Below, in pieces: positions 7,070 to 14,722 of a stretch of 64,000 bases of DNA (positions are counted from its first letter, which is position 1; each line of letters opens with the position of its first letter). The position numbers and the translations under genes were made by a program. This DNA comes from Lacticaseibacillus kribbianus (GTDB lineage: Bacteria > Bacillota > Bacilli > Lactobacillales > Lactobacillaceae), in the NCBI RefSeq assembly GCF_020180945.1, contig NZ_JAIPUL010000001.1:558001-622000 (forward strand). The letters are read 5' to 3'. The notes under the pieces are model-generated. The model worked only from the letters and a program-made list of their open reading frames with translations, searched no databases and had not been told where the DNA came from.

Positions 7070-9241
7070 TTAGATGGAGCAGCTCTCGCAGGCGTTGGCG
7101 CCGATTTCATCGGCGTCGTCCGTAAAGGTGCGGATGTAGTAGATCGACTTGATGCCCTTGGCGTGCGCGTAGTTGCGCAGGATGTTCAGGTCGCGGGTGG
7201 TCATCTTGTCGGTGCGGCCCGCCTTCCATGGGTAGATGCCGGCCGGGATGGTGGAGCGCATGAACAGGGTCATCGACATGCCCTGGTCGACGTGCTGCTG
7301 GGCGGCGGCGTACACATCGATCACCCGGCACATGTTGGTGTCGTAGGCGCTCTTGTAGTACGGCAGCGTGTCGTTGGCCAGGCCGCTTGCCGGGTAGTAG
7401 ATGGTGCCGATGGTTTTCTCCTGGCGGTCCTCGATGCGGTTGACGATCGGGTGCAGGCTGGAGCTGGTGTCGTTGATGTAGGAGATCGAGCCGTTCGGGG
7501 CCACGGCCATGCGGTTCTGGTGGTACAGGCCGTCTCTCATCACGTCCGCCTTGAGCTGTTCCCAGTCGGCCTTGGTCGGCAGGTGGATGCCCTTGAACTG
7601 CTCAGCCACCTCAGGGAACTTCGGCGCCCAGTCCTGGTTGAGGTACTTGTCGAAGTAGCTGCCGTCGGCGTACTTGGAGGCCGCGAAGTTGTCGAACACC
7701 TTGCCGCGCTCCTTGGCGATCTTGTTGGAGGCCTTGAGGGTGTAGTAGTTCAACAGCAGGAAGTACTGGTTGGTGAAGTCCAGAGACTCCGGCGAGCCGT
7801 ACTGCATGTGGTGCTTGGCAAAGTACGTGTGCAGGCCCATGGCGCCGAGGCCGATGCTGTGGGCGAGGTCGTTACCGTTTTGGACGCTTGGCACGACGTC
7901 GATCTCGGAGTGGTCGGTGACAAAAGTCAGGGCGCGCACCATCGCGTCGACCGAGCGCTCGAAGTCCGGACTCTTCATCAGGTTCGGGATGTTGGTCGAG
8001 CCCAGGTTGCAGGAGACGTCGGTGCCCATCACGTCGTACTCCTGGCGGTTGTTCAAAAGGCTTGGCGTCTGCACCTGCATGATCTCGGAGCACAGGTTGC
8101 TCATGATGATCTTGCCCTTGATCGGGGAGGCGGCGTTGGCCGTGTCGACGTTCAGGACGTAAGGGTAGCCGGATTCCTGCTGCAGCTTGGAGATCTCGGT
8201 TTCAAGGTCGCGGGCGCGGATCTTGGTCTTCTTGATCCGGGGATTGGCGACCAGGTTGTCGTACTCCTTGGTGATGTCCAGGTAGGAGAACGGCTGGCCG
8301 TACTCGCGCTCGACGGAGTATGGGGAGAACAGGTACATGTCCTGATCCTCGCGCACCAGCTCGTAGAACTTGTCCGGAACGATGGTGCCCAGGCTCAGGG
8401 TCTTGACCCGGTACTTCTCGTCGGCGTTCTCCTTCTTGGCCCCGAGGAAGGAGATGATGTCGGGGTGGAACACGTTGAGGTACACGACGCCGGCGCCCTG
8501 GCGCTGGCCCAGCTGGTTGGAGTAGGAGAAGCTGTCTTCCAGCAGCTTCATGACCGGCAAAACGCCGCTGGCCGCGCCCTCGATGCCCTTGATCGGGGCG
8601 CCGGCCTCGCGCAGGTTGGACAGCGTGATGCCGACACCGCCGCCGATGCGCGACAGCTCCAGCGCGGAGTTCACCGCGCGGCCGATCGCGTTCATATCGT
8701 CGGTGATCTGAAGCAGGAAGCAGGACACCAGCTCGCCGCGGCGCGCGCGCCCGGCGTTCAGGAACGATGGGGTGGCCGGCTGGTAGCGCTGGTTGATCAT
8801 CTCCGTGGCCAGGGTGTCCGCCAGCTGCTCGTCGCCGTCAGCGAAGAACAGGGCGTTGGCGAAGACGCGGTCGGGGAAGCCCTCGAGGTACTGCTGGTTG
8901 TCGTCGGTCTTCAGGGCGTACTGGGCATAGAACTTGTAGGCCGCCATGAAGGACTGGAAGGCAAAGCCGGCGTGTTGCAGCCGGTCGTTGAGCCGCTCCA
9001 GGAATGCCGGGGAATACTTGGCCAGGAAGTCCTTTTCGTAGTAGTCGTGCTCGGTCAGGTAGGCCAGGCGCGCCTGGAGGCTGTCGAAGCGCATGGTGTT
9101 GGGTTCGACGTTCTCCTTGAAGAACGCGGCCAGCGCCTCCTTGTCCTTACCCAGTGGAATCTGTCCGTTGACGGGGATGTTGATCTCGTTGTTTAATTTG
9201 AAATAGGTGACCGTTGCCGGGTCGATGTCTTTGAGTCCCAT
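7070..9241 (-). CDS. nrdE: Ribonucleoside-diphosphate reductase, class Ib alpha subunit
   Basis: A 723-residue large subunit that reduces ribonucleoside diphosphates to the deoxy forms, using the radical made by NrdF. Features include SFLNAGRARRGELVSCFLL with the first redox cysteine, the active-site loop SNLCSEIMQ with the thiyl cysteine, the NGS/PNGSISYIND region, and the C-terminal redox pair CESCSI that is re-reduced by NrdH-type redoxins. The length is typical for NrdE. AAGGAG precedes the ATG at 9241. It is divergent from nrdF-nrdI rather than in the usual nrdHIEF order; no nrdH is seen here. Paired NrdR-like boxes lie in the shared promoter region. Confidence 0.97.
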   Translation of the reverse strand: MGLKDIDPATVTYFKLNNEINIPVNGQIPLGKDKEALAAFFKENVEPNTMRFDSLQARLAYLTEHDYYEKDFLAKYSPAFLERLNDRLQHAGFAFQSFMAAYKFYAQYALKTDDNQQYLEGFPDRVFANALFFADGDEQLADTLATEMINQRYQPATPSFLNAGRARRGELVSCFLLQITDDMNAIGRAVNSALELSRIGGGVGITLSNLREAGAPIKGIEGAASGVLPVMKLLEDSFSYSNQLGQRQGAGVVYLNVFHPDIISFLGAKKENADEKYRVKTLSLGTIVPDKFYELVREDQDMYLFSPYSVEREYGQPFSYLDITKEYDNLVANPRIKKTKIRARDLETEISKLQQESGYPYVLNVDTANAASPIKGKIIMSNLCSEIMQVQTPSLLNNRQEYDVMGTDVSCNLGSTNIPNLMKSPDFERSVDAMVRALTFVTDHSEIDVVPSVQNGNDLAHSIGLGAMGLHTYFAKHHMQYGSPESLDFTNQYFLLLNYYTLKASNKIAKERGKVFDNFAASKYADGSYFDKYLNQDWAPKFPEVAEQFKGIHLPTKADWEQLKADVMRDGLYHQNRMAVAPNGSISYINDTSSSLHPIVNRIEDRQEKTIGTIYYPASGLANDTLPYYKSAYDTNMCRVIDVYAAAQQHVDQGMSMTLFMRSTIPAGIYPWKAGRTDKMTTRDLNILRNYAHAKGIKSIYYIRTFTDDADEIGANACESCSI

Positions 9242-9299
9242 GTGCGTGCTCCTTCAGCCGCCGGTGGGGGCGGCGATTTTCTAACTTGCCGATACGGAC

Positions 9300-9328
9300 A
9301 TAATACTGTATATTGTGGTTGCGGTCAA
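9300..9328 (-). promoter_or_regulatory. Promoter of nrdE
   Basis: On the minus strand, TTGACC (9328-9323), a 17-nt spacer and TATTAT (9305-9300). The spacer contains the first NrdR-like box. Confidence 0.65.
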
Positions 9329-9347
9329 TTGGTGACCTACATATTGA
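9303..9347. promoter_or_regulatory. Two NrdR-like boxes, 31 bp apart
   Basis: Box 1 is ATACTGTATATTGT (9303-9316) and box 2 is GACCTACATATTGA (9334-9347). They share C-T...A-T-A-T-T-G in register at exactly 31 bp, about three helical turns, which is the spacing known for NrdR operator pairs. They lie between the divergent nrdE and nrdF starts. Confidence 0.65.
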
Positions 9348-9401
9348 AATCAATTGCGTGCGTCAAAACACTGTCAGGCGTGACGCAGAGGGAGTTAAAA
9401 A

Positions 9402-10400
9402 ATGACATTCACCGACAATTACAACGCGATCAACTGGGACCGCGTCAGCGACGATGTCGACAAGGCGACGTGGGAGAAACTCACCGAGCAGTTCTGGCTC
9501 GACACCCGCGTGCCCGTCTCCAACGACATGGACGACTGGCGTGAGCTCGACGACGTGCACCAGTGGGTGGTCGGCCATGTCTTCGGCGGGCTGACGCTGC
9601 TTGACACCGTCCAGAGCCAAGACGGCATGCGCGCGTTGACCACCGGCGCGATCACGCCGCACGAGAAGGCCGTGTTGAACAACATCCAGTTCATGGAAAG
9701 CGTGCACGCCAAGTCCTACTCGACCATTTTCTCGACCCTCAACACCCAAAGCGAGATCGACGAAATCTTCACCTGGTCGGACTCCGAGGAGTACCTCCAA
9801 AACAAGGCCAAGTGGATCGTCGACCTGTACCGCAACGATCCGGATCCGCTGCACAAGAAGGTCGCCAACGTCTTCCTTGAGACCTGCCTGTTCTACTCCG
9901 GCTTCTACACGCCGCTTTACTACCTCGGCAACAACAAGCTCAACAACGTCGCCGAGATCATCAAGCTGATCCTGCGCGACGAGTCCGTGCACGGCACCTA
10001 CATCGGTTACAAGTACCAGATCGGCTACAACCAGCTGTCGGCCGCCGAGAAGCAGAAGCAAGACGACTGGGCTTACGACCTGCTGTACAAGCTGTACGAA
10101 AACGAGCAGAAGTACGCGGCGCTGTGCTACGACCAGGTCGGCTGGACCCAGGAGGTCATGACCTTCGTCGAGTACAACGCGAACAAGGCGCTGATGAACC
10201 TGGGTAAGGACGGCCTGTTCCCGACCACGGCCAGCGACGTCAACCCGATCATCATGAACGGGATCAACACCACCACGTCCAACCACGACTTCTTCTCCCA
10301 GGTCGGCAACGGCTACCTGCTAGGTCAGGTCGAGGCGATGAGCGATGACGATTACAACATCGACGTGATTGCGGACCCAAAGGACGGTGACGACAAGTGA
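9402..10400 (+). CDS. nrdF: Ribonucleoside-diphosphate reductase, class Ib beta subunit
   Basis: A 332-residue ferritin-like radical subunit. Metal ligands and the radical tyrosine can be placed: Asp in LLDTVQSQ, the helix NIQFMESVHAKSYS (Glu, His, Tyr), and the second half FLETCLFYSGFY and RDESVHGTYIGY (Glu, Glu, His). It generates the tyrosyl radical used by NrdE; in class Ib enzymes the cofactor is di-manganese or di-iron. AGGGAG lies upstream of the ATG. Its stop overlaps the GTG start of nrdI, so the two are translationally coupled. Confidence 0.96.
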   Translation: MTFTDNYNAINWDRVSDDVDKATWEKLTEQFWLDTRVPVSNDMDDWRELDDVHQWVVGHVFGGLTLLDTVQSQDGMRALTTGAITPHEKAVLNNIQFMESVHAKSYSTIFSTLNTQSEIDEIFTWSDSEEYLQNKAKWIVDLYRNDPDPLHKKVANVFLETCLFYSGFYTPLYYLGNNKLNNVAEIIKLILRDESVHGTYIGYKYQIGYNQLSAAEKQKQDDWAYDLLYKLYENEQKYAALCYDQVGWTQEVMTFVEYNANKALMNLGKDGLFPTTASDVNPIIMNGINTTTSNHDFFSQVGNGYLLGQVEAMSDDDYNIDVIADPKDGDDK

Positions 10401-10882
10401 TCAACCTGTTTTACGTCTCCATCTCCGGCAACACCCGCAGCTTCGTCAAGCGGCTGGTCGCCTACGCCGAAAAGGTGCACGCGGCCGACGCCACGCAGCC
10501 GTTGATCCACGCCGTCGAGTACACCGAGGAGCTGGATTCCGACATCATGGCGCACCCGTTCTTTGCGATGGTGCCGACCTACCTGGACGGCGGCGACGGC
10601 ATCAACAGCGGCTACAAGGAGGTCATGACCGTCGACTTCCGCGACGAGCTTGCCGCGGGCGACCCGGCCAACCTGCTGGGCATCATCGGCTCGGGCAACC
10701 GCAACTTCAACGCGCAGTTCGGCCTGACCGCCAAGCACTACGCCCGCCGCTTCAACTCGCCGGTGATCGGCCTGTTCGAGCTGCGCGGCAACGACGAGGA
10801 GGCCGACCGCATCTACACCGCGATGTGCAAGTACCAGGCCGACTTCGAGGTCCGTGGGGTCAAGCGGGCGCTGGTGCACTAA
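10397..10882 (+). CDS. nrdI: NrdI flavodoxin-like ribonucleotide reductase maturation protein
   Basis: 161 residues with the NrdI opening FYVSISGNTRSFVKRL (FMN phosphate-binding loop) and LGIIGSGNRNFNAQFG near the flavin. In class Ib systems NrdI supplies superoxide or peroxide to NrdF to assemble the Mn-tyrosyl radical. The start is GTG, sharing GTGA with the nrdF stop, which supports tight coupling. It is somewhat longer than the shortest NrdI proteins but typical for lactobacilli. A strong terminator follows. Confidence 0.93.
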   Translation: MINLFYVSISGNTRSFVKRLVAYAEKVHAADATQPLIHAVEYTEELDSDIMAHPFFAMVPTYLDGGDGINSGYKEVMTVDFRDELAAGDPANLLGIIGSGNRNFNAQFGLTAKHYARRFNSPVIGLFELRGNDEEADRIYTAMCKYQADFEVRGVKRALVH

Positions 10883-10892
10883 ATCACGATCA

Positions 10893-10921
10893 GGACCGCT
10901 GCGGCGCAGCGGTCCTTTTTT
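10893..10921 (+). terminator. Terminator of nrdF-nrdI
   Basis: GGACCGCTGC-GGC-GCAGCGGTCC followed by six T. Confidence 0.9.
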
Positions 10922-11417
10922 AATGTGTGAATCGTTATACATTAATTTCTTTTCGAAATGATGGCGGCTGGTCGGCTGGCACTCGGTGGTGAGGGGTGAC
11001 AGTATGTGACAAGACACTAATTTCAGAAAAATATTTTCAAAAAAAATAAAAGCCACATGCTGGCGATGGTAAACCTTATGCCTGCGGCCAAGCAGGGGGG
11101 CGGCGCCGGGCTTCGGGACAAATCGAGCGGGTCTGCGATTAGTAATAGCCCCCGTGAACTACTTAGGGTAAGCGCCGCCACGCGTGCGCGTCGTTTGCAA
11201 CCGGTCGTGAAAGCTGTTAAGGTTGCAAAATGAAAGTTTCATGGAGCGGCCCCGCGCGGTCGCTGCATAAGGGATTTTCACCCGCCTGACCCGGCGTGGA
11301 AGTTGGGTCGCGCGATGATCCCACAGCTGAGCTGCGGGACCGGCTTCGCCTGTCTGGGGCAGTGTGAGGGGGATGACCAACTTTGTCAGTGAAAGAATTT
11401 TGGGGGAACGACCTTTT
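10922..11417 (+). other. Long intergenic region / possible structured leader of the sortase-like gene
   Basis: About 500 nt without a credible gene. The first 130 nt are AT-rich and contain a GAAAAATATTTTC dyad and several A-tracts, a likely promoter area. The rest is GC-rich with strong helices, for example TCCCACAGCTGAGCTGCGGGA (one internal mismatch) at about 11319-11339. The segment GGGCTTCGGGACAAATCG...CCCCCGTGAACTACTTAGGGTAAG recalls riboswitch-like purine-rich joints. I could not match it to c-di-AMP, cobalamin, lysine, glycine or FMN consensus elements. Confidence 0.3.
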
Positions 11418-12272
11418 TTGAATAAATCTCTTGTGCGTGTGCTTATTGCTGCTGCAACGGTTTTGGCTTTCGCAAGCGGGGTCGACTTTGCACTGACCTC
11501 CAACGAAACGGCCGCTGAAGCCACACCAACGCATGTTTCGGCTGTCTCCGCGCGACGCGCGCGCGAGGCGGCCGCCGCCAAGGCTTCTAGCCAGACCGAA
11601 ACGAAGTCGGTCGGCCAAAAGCACGCGGCCACAGCCGCCAAGCCGGCTGATGTCACCAAAGCAACTGCAGAACCGAAGGCCACGACCGCAACCAAGCAGT
11701 CGGTGGCCGCAACCGAGCCAACGGCCAGCAAGCCGGCGGCCAACCACCCGGCGGCCACGGCCGCCACGCACACCGCAGCGACTGCGACGGCCTCCAGGAC
11801 AACCCAAGCAGCGCCGCGGACCGCCAGTGCGCCGGCCGCTGCCAAGCCGACCACTCAGGCGGCCACCACAACCGTGACGCGTCGAGCAACCCCGGTGCGC
11901 CGGGCCGCGGCGCCGGTTGCCACCACGGGCTTCACCATCGGCGGCCGCACCTTCGGCATTCGCACCTTCAACGGCGTCGGCCAGGTGCCCGGTGACAGCT
12001 ACGTCTACCAGTGGACCGCGGTGGCCAACCACTACCTGATCGAGTACACCGGCGCGGCGCATGCCTACCTGGCCGGTGTCGGCATCGGCTCCGCCGTCAG
12101 CGTTAACGGCCACGTCTACCACGTTCGCAAGGTCAGCTACAGCGTGGCCAACGACCAGGCCGGGGTAATCAGCATGCTGGCGCAAAAACGCGCCACCGGC
12201 GGCATTTCCTTTCAGACCTGTGTCCCGAACGGCACGGCGATTCCGCCTTTGAACATCTACTATGCCAACTAG
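11418..12272 (+). CDS. Secreted Ala/Thr-rich protein with C-terminal sortase-like domain lacking the catalytic Arg
   Basis: About 284 residues. The signal peptide is MNKSLVRVLIAAATVLAFAS. A low-complexity Ala/Thr/Lys/Pro linker runs over about residues 35-160. The C-terminal domain of about 120 residues is sortase-like: GVGQVPGDSYVYQW, then VANHYLIEY (H205), GVGIGSAVSVNGHVYHV (compare the sortase strand GDxIxVNGxxYxV) and ISFQTCVPNGTA (C268). The His-Cys distance of 63 is that of sortases. The position of the catalytic Arg after TCxPxGT is Pro277. The start TTG 11418 (GGGGGA upstream, giving a clean signal peptide) is preferred over GTG 11364. It is probably a cell-wall-associated pseudo-sortase or binding domain. 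Confidence 0.5.
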   Translation: MNKSLVRVLIAAATVLAFASGVDFALTSNETAAEATPTHVSAVSARRAREAAAAKASSQTETKSVGQKHAATAAKPADVTKATAEPKATTATKQSVAATEPTASKPAANHPAATAATHTAATATASRTTQAAPRTASAPAAAKPTTQAATTTVTRRATPVRRAAAPVATTGFTIGGRTFGIRTFNGVGQVPGDSYVYQWTAVANHYLIEYTGAAHAYLAGVGIGSAVSVNGHVYHVRKVSYSVANDQAGVISMLAQKRATGGISFQTCVPNGTAIPPLNIYYAN

Positions 12273-12278
12273 ACCTAC

Positions 12279-12303
12279 GCCTCGGCCCTGCCGAGGCTTT
12301 TTT
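12279..12303 (+). terminator. Terminator of the sortase-like gene
   Basis: GCCTCGG / CCGAGGC stem followed by six T. Confidence 0.85.
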
Positions 12304-12399
12304 GATGCACCGGGGGTAAGCGAGCACCCGGCGGTCACATCGGCGGCGTCCGGTCGATTCCGCGGTCCGGCCCGGTGGGTGGCGCTGTGATTGCAACGC

Positions 12400-12428
12400 A
12401 AAAATGCCTCGGCCGAAGCCGAGGCATT
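12400..12428 (-). terminator. Terminator of pepS
   Basis: Minus-strand AATGCCTCGG / CCGAGGCATT stem with a 6-nt loop and TTTTT tail. The stem sequence resembles the adjacent plus-strand terminator. Confidence 0.85.
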
Positions 12429-12437
12429 AGCGACGGG

Positions 12438-13673
12438 CTAGGCCCAGTCGCCGTTTCTGAAGATGGCGACGCGGGTGCCGTCGGCCTTGATGCCGTCGAT
12501 GTCCATCTCTGCGGAGCCCATCATGAAGTCGACGTGGGTGTCGGCGTCATTCAGGCCGGCTTCGGTCAGCTCCGCGGTGGTCATGTCGGTGCCCCCGGCG
12601 ACGCAGAACGGGTAGGCCTGGCCGAGCGCCATGTGGTCGGATGCGTTCTCGTCGTACAGGGTGTTGAAGAAGATGATGCCCGACTGGCTGATTGGAGACG
12701 GGTCCGGCACCAGCGAGATCTCGCCGAGCGAGCGCGCACCGCGAATCGCCAGCAGGTGCTGGAGCGTGGCGTCGCCCTTGTCGGCGTGGGCCTCAACGAC
12801 CTGACCGTTCTCAAAGCGGAAGTGCATGCCCTCGAGGATGTTGCCGGCGTAAGACAGCGGCTTGGTCGAGGCGACCGTGCCGTCGATGCGGCGGAAATCC
12901 GGCACGGTGAAGACTTCCTCGGTCGGCATGTTCGGGATGAAGGCCTCGCCCTGCGGGTTGCGGGCGCCGGCGGCCGTCCAGATGTGATGCTTCGGCAGGC
13001 CGACGGTCAGCTCGGTGCCCGGTGCGCGGTACTCGAGGTGGTCGAACGCCTCCTGGTTCAGCCACGCGGCCTTTTCGTTGAGCTTGGCCACGTGTGCGGC
13101 CCAGGCGGCCTCCGGGTCATCCTGGTAGATGCGCACGGTCTTGAAAATGGCGTCCCACAGCCGGTCGGTTGCCTCCTCTGCGGTCGCCGCGTCCGGGAAC
13201 ACCTTTTGCGCCCACTTGGTGCCGGCCGCGCCGGCGATGGTCCAGGAGATGCGCTCGGCGGAAATCGCCTCGGACAGCTGCGCGTAGGCCTTCTGGAAGC
13301 CTGCGGTGTAACCGGCGACGCGGGCATTGTCGATGCCGGCCAGGTTGTCCGGGTCGCTGGACATGATGGTGATGCGCTTGGCGTTGTGTGACAGCCAGTA
13401 GTCCATCTGGGCCTTGACCTGCGGCGCCTGGTTGAACAGGCGGTCCTCCGCGGCGTGCGCCATATCCTGGCGGCGGATGAAGTCGTCTTGCCACCACATG
13501 GACACCTCGGCGGCGCCGCGCGCGTAGGCGGTTTCGACGATCAGGTGCGCCAGGGCGGTCTGGTCGGTGCCAATCTGCAGGTACACCGTGTCACCGGCGC
13601 CAACGCCGGCACCGAGGTCGACGATCAGCTCAGCGTACTTCTTCAGGTTCGCGTCAAAGTTGGGTAAAGTCAT
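12438..13673 (-). CDS. pepS: M29 family aminopeptidase (PepS/AmpS)
   Basis: A 411-residue cytosolic metallo-aminopeptidase of the M29 (AmpS/AmpII) family, which releases N-terminal residues from peptides. Typical features include RFENGQVVEAHADKG with the metal-binding Glu, LGEISLVPDPSPIS, the region FNTLYDENASDHMALGQAY with Glu and His ligands, and HVDFMMGSAEMDIDG with Asp near the C-terminus. The ATG at 13673 has AAGGAGG upstream; the 17-codon longer frame lacks a ribosome site. It is monocistronic. In lactic acid bacteria this enzyme serves peptide nutrition and wall-peptide turnover. Confidence 0.9.
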   Translation of the reverse strand: MTLPNFDANLKKYAELIVDLGAGVGAGDTVYLQIGTDQTALAHLIVETAYARGAAEVSMWWQDDFIRRQDMAHAAEDRLFNQAPQVKAQMDYWLSHNAKRITIMSSDPDNLAGIDNARVAGYTAGFQKAYAQLSEAISAERISWTIAGAAGTKWAQKVFPDAATAEEATDRLWDAIFKTVRIYQDDPEAAWAAHVAKLNEKAAWLNQEAFDHLEYRAPGTELTVGLPKHHIWTAAGARNPQGEAFIPNMPTEEVFTVPDFRRIDGTVASTKPLSYAGNILEGMHFRFENGQVVEAHADKGDATLQHLLAIRGARSLGEISLVPDPSPISQSGIIFFNTLYDENASDHMALGQAYPFCVAGGTDMTTAELTEAGLNDADTHVDFMMGSAEMDIDGIKADGTRVAIFRNGDWA

Positions 13674-13840
13674 TGGGTTGCCTCCTTCTTGTGCGGCGTG
13701 ACCACACTGCCTTGATTTTACCACACCGAACCGCCTGCGGGAGGATAACGGCGACCGGCCCTCGCAACGTGCCGCTTAGGTCCGTCGCGGCGTTATTTGA
13801 GGCCTGAGATGACGGCGGCACAAATAGATTGCGTTAAGGA

Positions 13841-13868
13841 TTGCGTTTTTCAACCGCTTTGGTAAAAT
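13841..13868 (+). promoter_or_regulatory. Promoter of tetR-type gene
   Basis: TTGCGT (13841-13846), a 16-nt spacer and TAAAAT (13863-13868). Confidence 0.5.
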
Positions 13869-13926
13869 AACGGTGACACGGACCGCTGACCGCGGCCGGT
13901 GCCGGGAACTGCAGTGGGGGAACAAT

Positions 13927-14538
13927 ATGGCCAGAAAGAAAACGATCACCCGAGATCAGATTCTGACTGCGGCCTACGAGCTAGTTGTGGAGGAGGGATT
14001 CAAGAAGTTCACGGCGCGCAACATTGCCAGACGAATGGCGTGCTCAACGCAGCCGATTTACCTTGAATTCGCCAACATGGCCGAGCTCCGGCAGGCGGTG
14101 GTCGATCAGATCAAGCAGACCTTGGACACGAAAATGAGCCGGCGCTACACCACCGACCCGATCGTGGATCTGGGTCTGGCATACATCAACTTTGCGCTTG
14201 ATAATCAGGCGCTGTACAAGGCAGTGTTCGTCGAGGACCACTTCGGCGTCGCCGCCATGCGCGGGTACGCGCTGGACCACGCGGTGGCGCGGCTCGGTGA
14301 CTACCCGCCGGCCGCGGGGCTGTCAAACGCCCAGCGGCAAAACACAGTCACCGGGGTGTGGATTGTGGCGACGGGGATCGCCAATCTGGTGGCGGCGGGG
14401 TTCATCGACCTCTCGCCCGAGCAGATGATTGCCATGCTTCGCGCGGTGACGTGCGACTTCATCACCAACGACCGCTTTGCGGAACAGGCCGTCAACATCG
14501 ACTTGGACGCAGGGGTCGCCAATCAAGCGTATGTGTAA
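13927..14538 (+). CDS. TetR/AcrR family transcriptional regulator
   Basis: 203 residues. The N-terminal helix-turn-helix is TRDQILTAAYELVVEEGFKKFTARNIARRM, with recognition segment CSTQPIYLEF where Y/F replace the usual consensus. The C-terminal helical ligand domain has no recognisable ligand signature. The ATG at 13927 is preceded by GTGGGGGAAC. No adjacent transporter or enzyme on either side suggests a target; pepS is divergent 250 nt away and could be regulated by it. A terminator follows. Confidence 0.85.
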   Translation: MARKKTITRDQILTAAYELVVEEGFKKFTARNIARRMACSTQPIYLEFANMAELRQAVVDQIKQTLDTKMSRRYTTDPIVDLGLAYINFALDNQALYKAVFVEDHFGVAAMRGYALDHAVARLGDYPPAAGLSNAQRQNTVTGVWIVATGIANLVAAGFIDLSPEQMIAMLRAVTCDFITNDRFAEQAVNIDLDAGVANQAYV

Positions 14539-14545
14539 GTGTAAG

Positions 14546-14573
14546 GCCGAGGCAGGAGTGACTCGGCTATTTT
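14546..14573 (+). terminator. Terminator of tetR-type gene
   Basis: GCCGAG / CTCGGC stem followed by TATTTT. Confidence 0.6.
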
Positions 14574-14581
14574 GATGCCCA

Positions 14582-14640
14582 GACGAAACCAGGGCGTTGC
14601 GCCGTGGAGCCGGACGAAACCAGGGCGGCGTGCGGCGCAC
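14582..14640. repeat. Remnant of dispersed hairpin repeat (two junction motifs)
   Basis: GACGAAACCAGGGCG occurs at 14582-14596 and again at 14613-14627. The second copy continues GCGTGCGGCGCACT as in the repeat at 55925-55953 and 56051-56072. The two junctions are 31 bp apart instead of about 124, so the hairpin unit between them is internally deleted. Confidence 0.6.
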
Positions 14641-14682
14641 TCGGCCAGTCCTCCAGCGGCGCGTCCCGCCTCGGCCGTACGC

Positions 14683-14713
14683 AAAAACGGGCCAGGTCGC
14701 CTGGCCTGCCCCG
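14683..14713 (-). terminator. Terminator of the rlmD-type gene
   Basis: Minus-strand CCAGG-CGA-CCTGG core extended by CGGG/CCCG with a bulge, then TTTTT. Confidence 0.65.
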
Positions 14714-14722
14714 TTGACGCGA

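Noticed and set aside
7163-9196. 677-codon open frame opposite nrdE, and similar long antisense frames in the pur operon
   Set aside because: Same cause: codon position bias of the real gene keeps the opposite frame open. No start signals or domains.
10922-11417. c-di-AMP (ydaO) riboswitch upstream of the wall protein gene
   Set aside because: GTGAA and TAGGGTAAG fragments look similar, but the invariant blocks GGGGGACC and the CGTCAGCTAAC region are absent.
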